Below, in pieces: positions 1-7,475 of a stretch of 43,969 bases of DNA. Every line of letters starts with the position of its first letter. Positions within the stretch are counted from its first letter, which is position 1. The notes below the pieces were generated by a model. The model was given only the letters and a program-made list of their open reading frames with translations, did not search any database and was not told the origin of the DNA. The position numbers were made by a program, and so were the translations under genes. Origin of the DNA: JBLFWJ01 sp047611425 (GTDB lineage Bacteria > Bacteroidota > Bacteroidia > UBA10329); NCBI GenBank assembly GCA_047611425.1, contig JBLFWJ010000003.1:1-43969 (forward strand), given 5' to 3'.

Positions 1-93
1 CTGGGTCATATTCATAGCGTCTTGTGCCAACACTCCAGTAGAAAAAGCAGTGGTTGCCATGAAAGACAGGATAATAAACTTGAAAAATTTCAT
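1..93 (-). CDS. secreted protein, N-terminal fragment (runs off window)
   Basis: Reading the minus strand from the ATG at 91-93 gives 31 open codons up to the window edge. The translation begins MKFFKFIILSFMATTAFS and continues to VLAQD, a clear signal peptide with a hydrophobic core and a predicted cut just before or after the Gln, as in many other exported proteins in this window. The rest of the protein lies outside, so no function can be given. A weak -7 box (TTCCTTTG) lies 20 bases upstream, in the divergent gap shared with the WbqC gene. Confidence 0.7.
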   Translation of the reverse strand, partial: MKFFKFIILSFMATTAFSTGVLAQDAMNMTQ

Positions 94-112
94 CTGATTT
101 TTTTAGTTCTTG

Positions 113-120
113 CAAAGGAA
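113..120 (-). promoter_or_regulatory. possible -7 box for the leftward secreted protein
   Basis: On the minus strand the sequence reads TTCCTTTG, one mismatch from the Bacteroidota consensus TAnnTTTG, 20 bases before the ATG at 93. No well-spaced -33 TTTG is seen (the nearest TTG is 24 bases upstream), so the call is tentative. Confidence 0.35.
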
Positions 121-235
121 CGATTCTTAGGCGGTCTTAGTTGTCAACATGCTGACCGCTTCTGTCACAAATACTAAAGCGGTAACACCTCTAACTATAA
201 AAACTCGTTTCATATAAATTCCAAGATGTAGCACA

Positions 236-243
236 TAAATTTG
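236..243 (+). promoter_or_regulatory. -7 promoter box (TAAATTTG) of the WbqC gene
   Basis: Exact match to TAnnTTTG. The box ends only 4 bases before the ATG at 248, so a transcript starting at the usual distance would begin at or within a base or two of the start codon. No clear -33 TTG is visible. Confidence 0.6.
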
Positions 244-247
244 CAAA

Positions 248-868
248 ATGATTCCATTGCTTCCGGCAGCCTACTTCGCACCTATATCTTATTATGGCTA
301 TCTGGTTGAATCAAATTTTCAAGTTGGAATCAATGAAAACGAGCGATTTCAGAAGCAAACAATTAGAAATAGAGCTGAGATCCTTGGAGCTAACGGTAAG
401 ATTCGTCTCACCGTTCCATTAATTAAATGGTCCACTAAAGTTCCAACTAAAGAAATTCGAATTGATAATTCGTCCAACTGGAAACACGTGCATTGGATGT
501 CCATTCAATCGGCTTATAGGAATTCGGCTTTTTTCGAGCATTATGAAGACAAAATCAAGGCTTTTTTCATTGCAGATTATGAGCACTTAATTGACCTCAA
601 TATAGCTTCTTTGCAATTGGCAACAAGTCTATTAAATGCTGATTTATCAATTGAGAACATATCAGATTCTGACAATCTTGACAAAGCGTTATTCGAAGAC
701 TTAAAGTCAAAATTCATTAAGAAAAGACTGAATAAACCTTCCAAAACCTATCCCCAAGTTTTTAGTGATCGATTTGACTTCTTCGCTGATCTAAGCATCT
801 TAGATCTATTGTTCAATCTTGGGCCAAGAGCTTCAATTTACCTCCAAAATCAACACAAAATCAGCTGA
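248..868 (+). CDS. WbqC-family protein
   Basis: 206-residue protein that opens with LLPAAYFAPISYYG, the hallmark N-terminus of the WbqC-like family (PF08889), followed by the family's conserved RNR..I..ANG...L.VP stretch (residues 40-58) and the Trp/His-rich W..VHW.S...AY..S.FF.HYED segment (residues 78-103). Length is typical. WbqC proteins are found in O-antigen and polysaccharide loci and are thought to act in sugar modification, but the reaction is not established. No signal peptide, so cytoplasmic. The exact -7 box at 236-243 supports this ATG. The next gene has its own promoter, so the two need not form an operon. Family assignment is firm; molecular role is not. Confidence 0.85.
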   Translation: MIPLLPAAYFAPISYYGYLVESNFQVGINENERFQKQTIRNRAEILGANGKIRLTVPLIKWSTKVPTKEIRIDNSSNWKHVHWMSIQSAYRNSAFFEHYEDKIKAFFIADYEHLIDLNIASLQLATSLLNADLSIENISDSDNLDKALFEDLKSKFIKKRLNKPSKTYPQVFSDRFDFFADLSILDLLFNLGPRASIYLQNQHKIS

Positions 869-878
869 GGCTGATAGC

Positions 879-886
879 TATATTTG
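879..886 (+). promoter_or_regulatory. -7 promoter box (TATATTTG) of the carboxylase gene
   Basis: Exact TAnnTTTG match just after the WbqC stop, ending 6 bases before the ATG at 893. It helps decide the start: the in-frame TTG at 884 lies inside the box and is therefore unlikely to be the initiation codon. Confidence 0.6.
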
Positions 887-892
887 CGCCAT

Positions 893-2533
893 ATGAAAAA
901 CGGCAAACAAGACCTAGAATTCAATAAGAACGAGGATTCTTACAAGATGCTCATCTCTTCGATGCAGCGGAAATTGGAAGCTATTCAACTTGGAGGCGGC
1001 CAAAAGAAAATCGATAAGGAACATTCTAAAGGCAAGTACACTGCTCGAGAACGAATCGACCTTCTTATTGATAAAGGAAGCAAGACTATCGAAATCGGAA
1101 ATTTTGCTGGTGACGGCATGTATGAAGAAGAAGGCGGCTGTCCATGTGGAGGAGTAGTAATCGTAATCGGTTATGTGAAAGAGCGGCAGTGTATGATAAT
1201 TGCCAATGACGCTACCGTTAAGGCTGGCGCTTGGTTTCCAATTACGGGAAAAAAGAATTTAAGAGCACAGGAAATAGCAATGGAAAACCGTTTACCCATC
1301 ATTTATTTGGTGGATAGCGCAGGGGTTTACTTGCCTATGCAAGACGAAATATTCCCAGATAAAGAACACTTTGGTCGCATCTTTAGAAATAACGCCAAAC
1401 TCTCGTCAATGGGTATTCTTCAGATTGCCGCCATTATGGGAAGCTGTGTTGCTGGTGGTGCTTACCTTCCGATAATGAGTGACGAAGCACTTATCGTGGA
1501 TAAAACTGGCAGCATTTTCTTGGCTGGTTCTTATCTAGTTAAAGCTGCCATAGGTGAGGACATTGACAATGAAACTTTGGGTGGGGCGACTACGCACTGT
1601 GAAATTAGCGGAGTCACCGATTACAAAGCGGAAAATGAAGACGCAGCATTAGCCAGCATCCGAAACATCTTAGATAAAGTTGGGGACTTTGAACGAGCAG
1701 GCTTCAGCCGTATTGATGCCATTGCACCAAAGCGCCCGGTTAAAGATGTGTATGGAATTTTGCCAAAATCTAGAGCCAAAGAATACGACATGAATCAGAT
1801 TCTTGATTGTGTTTTAGACGACTCAGAATTTGAAGAATACAAAGCTGGTACGGGTAAAACGATTCTTTGTGGTGTAGGAAGAATAGATGGTTGGGCAGTT
1901 GGAATTGTTGCGAACCAAAGAAAGATTGTAAAAACCCGAAAAGGTGAAATGCAATTTGGTGGCGTTATTTATTCCGATAGCGCAGATAAGGCGGCCAGGT
2001 TTATTATGAATTGTAATCAGAAGAAAATACCGTTGGTCTTTTTGCATGACGTAACTGGCTTTATGGTAGGCTCTAGGTCAGAACATGGTGGCATAATAAA
2101 GGATGGCGCCAAAATGGTTAATGCCGTGGCTAATTCAACGGTACCAAAATTTACAGTTGTTATTGGCAACAGCTACGGTGCAGGCAATTACGCCATGTGT
2201 GGTAAAGCTTATGACCCAAGATTAATCGTTGCTTGGCCTACTGCTCAAATCGCGGTTATGGGAGGCGCACAAGCAGCTAAAGTGCTTTTGCAGATTCAAA
2301 AAAGCACGATGAAATCCAAAGGGCAAGAAGCAACTCCAGAAGAGGAAAAAGAGCTTCTTGATACAATTACAAAACGATACACAGATCAAACATCTCCTTA
2401 CTATGCAGCATCCAGACTTTGGGTTGACAGCGTAATAGATCCGGCAGACACACGTCAATGGATTAGCAGTGGAATTGAAATGGCTGATCATGCAAAGGTG
2501 GAACCCTTTAATGTTGGGGTTTTGCAAACCTGA
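893..2533 (+). CDS. acyl-CoA carboxylase, carboxyltransferase (beta) subunit
   Basis: 546 residues from the ATG at 893. This is the biotin-dependent carboxyltransferase subunit that moves CO2 from carboxybiotin to an acyl-CoA. Visible family signatures are the N-half crotonase-like stretch DSAGVYLPMQDEIFPD (about residues 138-153) with MGSCVAGGAYLP behind it, and the C-half IGNSYGAGNYAMCGKAYDPR and PTAQIAVMGG segments. The QDE.FPD..HFGRIF pattern and the RLWVDSVIDPADTR ending resemble methylcrotonoyl-CoA carboxylase beta more than propionyl-CoA carboxylase beta, suggesting leucine or branched-chain acyl-CoA breakdown; Bacteroidota homologues are usually just called acyl-CoA carboxylase beta. 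The biotin carboxylase/BCCP partner is not in the window. Cytoplasmic. Enzyme class is certain, substrate is an inference. Confidence 0.92.
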   Translation: MKNGKQDLEFNKNEDSYKMLISSMQRKLEAIQLGGGQKKIDKEHSKGKYTARERIDLLIDKGSKTIEIGNFAGDGMYEEEGGCPCGGVVIVIGYVKERQCMIIANDATVKAGAWFPITGKKNLRAQEIAMENRLPIIYLVDSAGVYLPMQDEIFPDKEHFGRIFRNNAKLSSMGILQIAAIMGSCVAGGAYLPIMSDEALIVDKTGSIFLAGSYLVKAAIGEDIDNETLGGATTHCEISGVTDYKAENEDAALASIRNILDKVGDFERAGFSRIDAIAPKRPVKDVYGILPKSRAKEYDMNQILDCVLDDSEFEEYKAGTGKTILCGVGRIDGWAVGIVANQRKIVKTRKGEMQFGGVIYSDSADKAARFIMNCNQKKIPLVFLHDVTGFMVGSRSEHGGIIKDGAKMVNAVANSTVPKFTVVIGNSYGAGNYAMCGKAYDPRLIVAWPTAQIAVMGGAQAAKVLLQIQKSTMKSKGQEATPEEEKELLDTITKRYTDQTSPYYAASRLWVDSVIDPADTRQWISSGIEMADHAKVEPFNVGVLQT

Positions 2534-2551
2534 TTACTGCCGCATTAATCT

Positions 2552-2559
2552 TAATTTTG
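2552..2559 (+). promoter_or_regulatory. -7 promoter box (TAATTTTG) of the polysaccharide locus
   Basis: Exact TAnnTTTG match in the 48-base gap before the export lipoprotein gene, 22 bases before its ATG. A 15-base palindrome (2564-2578) follows directly, where the transcript would start. Confidence 0.55.
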
Positions 2560-2563
2560 AAAC

Positions 2564-2578
2564 CCGATAGACTATCGG
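2564..2578. repeat. 15-bp perfect palindrome CCGATAG-A-CTATCGG
   Basis: Seven-base arms around a single A, placed between the -7 box and the ATG of the Wza-like gene. It would sit at the extreme 5' end of the mRNA or act as an operator. The core CGATAG/CTATCG resembles short palindromes that recur between genes in many Bacteroidota genomes, so a dispersed repeat is the other reading. Confidence 0.6.
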
Positions 2579-2581
2579 CCT

Positions 2582-3343
2582 ATGACCAACAGGTACATCC
2601 TCCTGCTCATTCTTCCAGTTCTGCTTTTGTCCTCGTGCGATAAGTACTTGAACAGACATATTATGATGCAAACTGGACCGTATTATCCTTATGGAGAATT
2701 CGATGACCGATCTGAGAGTGAGTATAGGCTTGCCGCAGATGACAAAGTGGCCTTTGAATTATATCCCAACAATGGTTTTTCTCTTATTGATGCAGCTTCA
2801 TCTGGCACCGCCATAAACCAAGCTGGCGTTAGACAACAAATCCTGATTGAGTTTGATGGTTTTATGAAATTGCCAAAGCTTGGTCGGACTTATATGGAAG
2901 GGCTCACCATTAGACAGGCAGAACTAGTGCTTGAAGACAAGTTTTCAGAATTCTATAATGAGCCATTTGTGCGCTTAACGGTGCAAAACAAACGTGTAAC
3001 TATTATTGCCGGTGGTAACAGTAAAGTTGTGACGCTTACAAATGAGAATACAACGTTGTTTGAAGCATTAGCTTCCGCAGGCGGAATTCCAAAAGATGGT
3101 TTAGCAAGTAAAGTAAAGCTAATACGGGGTGATTTACGAACTCCAGAAGTCTTTGTGCTAGATCTTTCCACCATGGATGGAGTGAAAGAAGCTAACCTTG
3201 TTCTTCAGGCTAACGACATCATTTATATCGAAACTAGGGTACGAGCTATTGAGAGAATTACAGAGATTATTACCCCTTACGCATCTTTGCTCTCCAGCTT
3301 CATCGTAACCTACTCGTTGATTAATACCATTGCGAACCGGTAA
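2582..3343 (+). CDS. polysaccharide export lipoprotein (Wza-like)
   Basis: 253 residues. A lipoprotein signal peptide ends with the lipobox LLSSC (Cys at residue 19), so the protein is lipidated and directed to the outer membrane. Residues about 50-125 form the Poly_export domain (DKVAFELYPNNGFS and IEFDGFMKLPKLGR), followed by an SLBB-like domain (about 130-215: VTIIAGGNSKVVTL, LFEALASAGGIP, NDIIYIETR) and a C-terminal hydrophobic helix (about 228-248). Such proteins form the outer-membrane exit channel of Wzy-dependent capsule or exopolysaccharide export. The gene is followed, after one base, by the BY-kinase/co-polymerase gene, the classic wza-wzc pairing. Promoter box at 2552-2559. Confidence 0.9.
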   Translation: MTNRYILLLILPVLLLSSCDKYLNRHIMMQTGPYYPYGEFDDRSESEYRLAADDKVAFELYPNNGFSLIDAASSGTAINQAGVRQQILIEFDGFMKLPKLGRTYMEGLTIRQAELVLEDKFSEFYNEPFVRLTVQNKRVTIIAGGNSKVVTLTNENTTLFEALASAGGIPKDGLASKVKLIRGDLRTPEVFVLDLSTMDGVKEANLVLQANDIIYIETRVRAIERITEIITPYASLLSSFIVTYSLINTIANR

Positions 3344-3344
3344 A

Positions 3345-5792
3345 ATGGCAAAGAGAAAGATATCGTCATTAAATGATGAACTGGACCTGAGCCTGTTAAT
3401 GCTCATTGCGAGGCAAAGTGTCGTATCCGTAATTGTATTCTTTGCTTTTTTCGCATTTACAGCGTTTCTCTATTTAAGGTTTACACCTCCTGTATACCAA
3501 TCGGCTGCAACTGTACAATTGGGTTTTGACAGTCGCACAACTAATATTCTTCAAACCACCAACATTTATGAGCAATCAATTTTTCAAGAGATAGAATTGC
3601 TTCGTTCACCAGTATTCCTAGAAAAATCTCTTGGAAAGTTACCTCTAGACATAAGTTATTACTCGAAAGGTGAAATACTTTCTCAAGAGATGTATAAAAC
3701 CAGCCCATTTAATGTTGGCTATAAGGTGCATCAGTCTATAATTTATGGCAAACCAATTTATGTAAGGTTTCAGGAAGACCTAAGCGTAGTTGTAGAATAC
3801 AATATTGGAAATTACGGATATGAGCAAGTCTTTCAAATTACGGATAGCGTTATAACGGATCACTTTTCGTTAAAATTCTCGATCATAGATGCAGAGTCAA
3901 TATTCCGCCAACAAAACGAAGAAGAAAATCAATTTTATGTAGAAATTAATAATCCTGAAGGTATTGTAACTGACTACAGAGCTAGGTTAGTGGTGAATGT
4001 TCTTAACGAATTCGCGAAAACGATTCATATTCAAATACAGGAAAAAAATGCACAAAAGGCTCATGAAATCGTCCAAACTGTTTCTCTAGATTTTATTGAT
4101 TTTGATGAATTAAGAAAACAAGAGTCGGCCAATAGCATACTAGAATTTGTTGACGATCAACTTGCCAGGATTTATGACCGATTATATGAGACCGAAGATC
4201 AATTAGAAGATTTTAGAAAGGCAAATAAGATTAAAACCGAAAAAGTCAACACTCGACCTTTACCTGATTTTTATGGTAGAATAGACCAGCTTGAAGAGAA
4301 AAGTATCGAGCTTGAACTTGATTTAGAAGTCATACAAAGAGTACGGCAAGAACTCATGTCTGAGCTGGATTTAGACATCTATCAATTATTCTCATTATTA
4401 GCCGGTGCAGATTATGAGGGTATTATTTCTGACTTATTAGGGAAACTAAAAGATCTCTTTGTTCAAAAGGAAAAGCTTCTGTATGTAGTAACACCTACAA
4501 GTGATCAAATTAGAACAATCGACTACCAGATTCAAATTCAAAAAAATCTTCTTTTAGAAAGCCTCATTTCAGTTGAGAAGAGTTTGATTAAAAAGCAGGT
4601 TGAATCAAAAACAAAACTTGACAAGTACTTAAAAAAGGTAGATGAGCAAGGAACACTCTCTTATAATGAAATCGAGTATTCTCGTCTTATTCGAATTTAT
4701 CAAGTGAATGAAAGCTTCTACAACAAGCTGGTAGACAAAAAGGCTGAGTACTCTATTTCTAAAGCCGGTTACGTATCCAACAATAGAATTCTGCAACGAG
4801 CTAAAGTAGCTGAAGAACCTTTATTCCCAAATAAGAGAGTTGTCCTGTCTGTGTGCTTTGTCGCAGCTTTGGCTTTTAGTCTTGGAATGATTGGTATCCG
4901 GTACCTGATGCACAACAAGATTACCACGGTAGGGGATATTGTCAAACATACTGACGCGCCAGTACTAGGGGTTATTCCTCGATACAAAAAAGATATTCCT
5001 AACTCTCAGTTACTTGTAGATAAGAATCCGAAATCCATGATTTCGGAGGCATTCCGTTCGGTTAGAACGAACATGGAGTTCATCTCCAAAATGGAAGGGT
5101 CCAAAATCGTTTCCATTACATCAACCATCTCTGGAGAAGGAAAGACTTTTGTGGCTATCAATCTAGGAGGTATTATTGCTTTTGCTGGCAAGCGTGTTGT
5201 GCTTCTTGATTTGGATATGAGAAAGCCAAAGATTCACCTTGGCTTTAACGTGGATAATGACAAGGGAATGAGCACCATTCTCATCGGAAACGATGAACCA
5301 GAGAATTGTATTCGACATAGTAACCTTAGCAATTTCGACTTCATTACTGCCGGCCCAATTCCTCCTAATCCATCAGAGTTAATTATTAACAAGCGAATGA
5401 CAGATACGCTTGAACTTCTGAAAAAAAAATATGATGTAATCATAATTGATAATCCTCCAGCCGGAATTGTAACAGATGGTATTCTCAACATGCAAAGGGC
5501 CGACTACCCAATTTATATTGCCAGAGCAAACTATTCTCGAAAGCCATTTATTGAGAATATTGAGAGATTGATAAACGAAAATGGCATTGCCAAACTATCA
5601 GTCGTTCTTAACGGTGTAGAGACACTTAGGTCGGCCTACGGCTATGGTTATGGATACGGTTACGGCTATGGTTATGGGTACGGTTATGGTTATGGATATG
5701 GATATACGTATGGCTATGGTTATTACGAAGAGGAAGCTGAAAAGAAAGGCAATCGATTCCTAAAAAGATTGTTTAAAGGAAGGTACGACTGA
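3345..5792 (+). CDS. Wzc-like polysaccharide co-polymerase / BY-kinase with Tyr-Gly tail
   Basis: 815 residues from the ATG at 3345; the in-frame TTG at 3330 overlaps the upstream gene and is not needed. Domain order: first membrane helix (about 23-48), periplasmic Wzz domain with long coiled-coil stretches (about 245-470), second membrane helix (about 500-520), then a cytoplasmic tyrosine-kinase domain with Walker A SGEGKT, Walker A' VVLLDLDMRKPK and Walker B VIIIDNPP. The C-terminal autophosphorylation cluster is an unusually regular 30-residue Tyr-Gly run with 16 tyrosines (residues 765-794), followed by an acidic then basic tail. The protein controls polymer length and export together with the Wza-like partner one base upstream. 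The fused kinase is typical for Gram-negative bacteria; the length of the Tyr-Gly tail is the odd point. Confidence 0.93.
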   Translation: MAKRKISSLNDELDLSLLMLIARQSVVSVIVFFAFFAFTAFLYLRFTPPVYQSAATVQLGFDSRTTNILQTTNIYEQSIFQEIELLRSPVFLEKSLGKLPLDISYYSKGEILSQEMYKTSPFNVGYKVHQSIIYGKPIYVRFQEDLSVVVEYNIGNYGYEQVFQITDSVITDHFSLKFSIIDAESIFRQQNEEENQFYVEINNPEGIVTDYRARLVVNVLNEFAKTIHIQIQEKNAQKAHEIVQTVSLDFIDFDELRKQESANSILEFVDDQLARIYDRLYETEDQLEDFRKANKIKTEKVNTRPLPDFYGRIDQLEEKSIELELDLEVIQRVRQELMSELDLDIYQLFSLLAGADYEGIISDLLGKLKDLFVQKEKLLYVVTPTSDQIRTIDYQIQIQKNLLLESLISVEKSLIKKQVESKTKLDKYLKKVDEQGTLSYNEIEYSRLIRIYQVNESFYNKLVDKKAEYSISKAGYVSNNRILQRAKVAEEPLFPNKRVVLSVCFVAALAFSLGMIGIRYLMHNKITTVGDIVKHTDAPVLGVIPRYKKDIPNSQLLVDKNPKSMISEAFRSVRTNMEFISKMEGSKIVSITSTISGEGKTFVAINLGGIIAFAGKRVVLLDLDMRKPKIHLGFNVDNDKGMSTILIGNDEPENCIRHSNLSNFDFITAGPIPPNPSELIINKRMTDTLELLKKKYDVIIIDNPPAGIVTDGILNMQRADYPIYIARANYSRKPFIENIERLINENGIAKLSVVLNGVETLRSAYGYGYGYGYGYGYGYGYGYGYGYTYGYGYYEEEAEKKGNRFLKRLFKGRYD
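5637..5726 (+). repeat. in-frame TAY-GGN tandem codon repeat (Tyr-Gly tail)
   Basis: Thirty codons: 16 Tyr, 13 Gly and one Thr, nearly all as alternating TAT/TAC and GGN. The 6-base unit is conserved at codon positions 1 and 2 while third positions vary, so the array is kept by selection on protein and not only by recent slippage. Gain or loss of units stays in frame and would change the number of phosphorylatable tyrosines. Confidence 0.95.
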
Positions 5793-5796
5793 GAAA

Positions 5797-6339
5797 ATGG
5801 AAATAACAAAAACTAAAATTGAGGACTTACTTGTATTAACACCGTGCGTTTTTAAGGATGATAGAGGATACTTTTTCGAATCCTTTAGCAAAAAAGTTTT
5901 TGGTCAAGCTGGAATAACTGCGGAGTTTGTCCAAACCAATGTCTCAATGTCCTGTAAGGACGTAATTCGTGGTTTACATTTTCAAAAGCCTCCATTTGCT
6001 CAAGGTAAACTGGTGAGCGTTTTGCGAGGAGCAGTTTTGGATGTCGCGGTGGATCTTCGAAAAAGCTCCCCGACATACGGGCAATATCATATCGAAGAAA
6101 TTAGCGAATACAATAAGAAGGTATTCTGGGTACCTCCTGGGTTTGCACATGGCTTTAGAACGCTAGAAGACAATACTCTGTTCCACTATAATTGTACTGC
6201 GGGCTACGACAAAGAATCCGAAGGTTCAATTCTCTGGAATGACCCAGATTTAGCTATTGATTTTGGAGATGTTTCCCCACATTTATCAGAGAAAGATAAA
6301 GTGGGAACTCTGTTTGCCGATTTCAATTCACCGTTTTAA
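5797..6339 (+). CDS. rfbC: dTDP-4-dehydrorhamnose 3,5-epimerase
   Basis: 180 residues, the usual length. RmlC-type cupin fold with the family signatures DDRGYFFESF (residues 21-30), IRGLHFQ with the presumed catalytic His61, GKLVSVLRGAVLDVAVDLR and the WVPPGFAHGF motif. It converts dTDP-4-keto-6-deoxyglucose to dTDP-4-keto-L-rhamnose for rhamnose-containing surface polysaccharide. It begins 4 bases after the BY-kinase stop and is surely co-transcribed with it. The other three dTDP-rhamnose genes (rfbA, rfbB, rfbD) are not in this window, so they must be elsewhere or the epimerase serves another dTDP-sugar. Confidence 0.93.
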   Translation: MEITKTKIEDLLVLTPCVFKDDRGYFFESFSKKVFGQAGITAEFVQTNVSMSCKDVIRGLHFQKPPFAQGKLVSVLRGAVLDVAVDLRKSSPTYGQYHIEEISEYNKKVFWVPPGFAHGFRTLEDNTLFHYNCTAGYDKESEGSILWNDPDLAIDFGDVSPHLSEKDKVGTLFADFNSPF

Positions 6340-6350
6340 GGGAAAGTGGG

Positions 6351-6358
6351 TACCTTCG
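6351..6358 (+). promoter_or_regulatory. possible -7 box (TACCTTCG)
   Basis: One mismatch from TAnnTTTG, in the 38-base gap between rfbC and the sugar-phosphate transferase, 19 bases before its ATG. It could give the 6378-11375 gene set its own promoter in addition to read-through. Confidence 0.4.
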
Positions 6359-6377
6359 CGGCCCGCAAGGCCGAGCA

Positions 6378-7475
6378 ATGTTTCTTGACAATCCAACCAA
6401 TCTACTCATAGTTTACCTCGTTTTTGGGTTTTGTACTGTGCTGTTCTCGTTTTTGATTAACGGACTGTTTCTGAAATTTTCTCGCACACTTGGCGTGAAA
6501 GACCAAGAAGACAACTTAGTTCGTTGGAGCGCAACTTCTAAGCCTGCACTCGGAGGCATTTCATTCTACATACTTTTTCTTTTTGCCATTGCTTGCTACT
6601 CAATGCTTTTTGAAGCAGTCAGCTACATGAATAACGTAGTTCAATTTTTAGGAGTAATGGCTGCATGCTCTCTGGGTTTTGTAGTTGGACTAGCGGATGA
6701 TGCATACAATACAAAGCCCTTCTTGAAATTCTTCGCGCAATTTACTTGCGCAATAATCTTGATAAGCACTGGCACCTATATCAACATGAGTGGCTATCTG
6801 TTATTCGATTATTTCATAACTGTTTTTTGGATTGTTGGTCTTATGAATTCGATTAACATGATGGATAATATGGATGGAATAACCACCAGTCTATCCATCT
6901 CAATTGTTCTTGCAGGCCTATATGTTCTAATTACTAAACATCAAGTTCGCAGCATCTATTTCATCACTCTGGTTGGAGTCCTTTCTGGATTAATCGGTTT
7001 TCTGTACTATAATTGGAACCCAAGTAAAATGTACATGGGCGATTCTGGAAGCCAATTCTTAGGCGTGTTTCTGGCAGCCATAGGAATATTGTTTTTCTGG
7101 AATTTTAATTCTGCACCTGATTTTAGAATTCAAACTAGACAATTCATTATTCCACTTTTGATCTTCATTATTCCAATCATTGACACTACCACGGTTACCG
7201 TCAATAGATTGATGAGAGGGCAAAGTCCTTTTGTTGGAGGTAGGGACCACACTACCCACAACCTGTCCTACATGGGGTTATCAGATAGACAAGTTGCCCT
7301 AGCCTTTTTTGGACTATCAATGATGTCACTCGTTTTGTTGGTGGTAATTGACAAGTTCATTCCTCAGGATGTTTGGGATTACAAACATTTTGCACTTTTC
7401 CTTGGTTACTTCGTTTTACTGTTCGGTTTCCTTTTTGGAATTACGAAGATCAAAAGGGTTCCTAAAAAATCATGA
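6378..7475 (+). CDS. polyprenyl-phosphate sugar-1-phosphate transferase (WecA/MraY superfamily)
   Basis: 365 residues with about 10-11 hydrophobic helices, typical of glycosyltransferase family 4 (PNPT). Key motifs are visible: the GLADD Mg-site pair (about residues 108-112), NMMDNMDGI (about 158-166), MGDSGSQFLG (about 218-227), and the cytosolic loop GGRDHTTHNL (about 284-293). The family moves a sugar-1-phosphate from UDP-sugar to undecaprenyl phosphate and so starts O-antigen, teichoic-like or exopolysaccharide chains. MraY itself is less likely, as the neighbours are exopolysaccharide genes and not the dcw cluster. Its stop overlaps the next ATG (ATGA), so translation is coupled to the lytic transglycosylase. 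Confidence 0.9.
   Translation: MFLDNPTNLLIVYLVFGFCTVLFSFLINGLFLKFSRTLGVKDQEDNLVRWSATSKPALGGISFYILFLFAIACYSMLFEAVSYMNNVVQFLGVMAACSLGFVVGLADDAYNTKPFLKFFAQFTCAIILISTGTYINMSGYLLFDYFITVFWIVGLMNSINMMDNMDGITTSLSISIVLAGLYVLITKHQVRSIYFITLVGVLSGLIGFLYYNWNPSKMYMGDSGSQFLGVFLAAIGILFFWNFNSAPDFRIQTRQFIIPLLIFIIPIIDTTTVTVNRLMRGQSPFVGGRDHTTHNLSYMGLSDRQVALAFFGLSMMSLVLLVVIDKFIPQDVWDYKHFALFLGYFVLLFGFLFGITKIKRVPKKS

Noticed and set aside
2222..2527. Minus-strand 101-codon open frame at the end of the carboxylase gene
   Set aside because: Shadow of the conserved carboxyltransferase C-terminus; Cys/Phe-rich translation without features.
5637..5726. Could the repeated TAYGGN array be a CRISPR or non-coding satellite?
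   Set aside because: It is in frame within the kinase gene, third positions vary synonymously, and there are no spacers.
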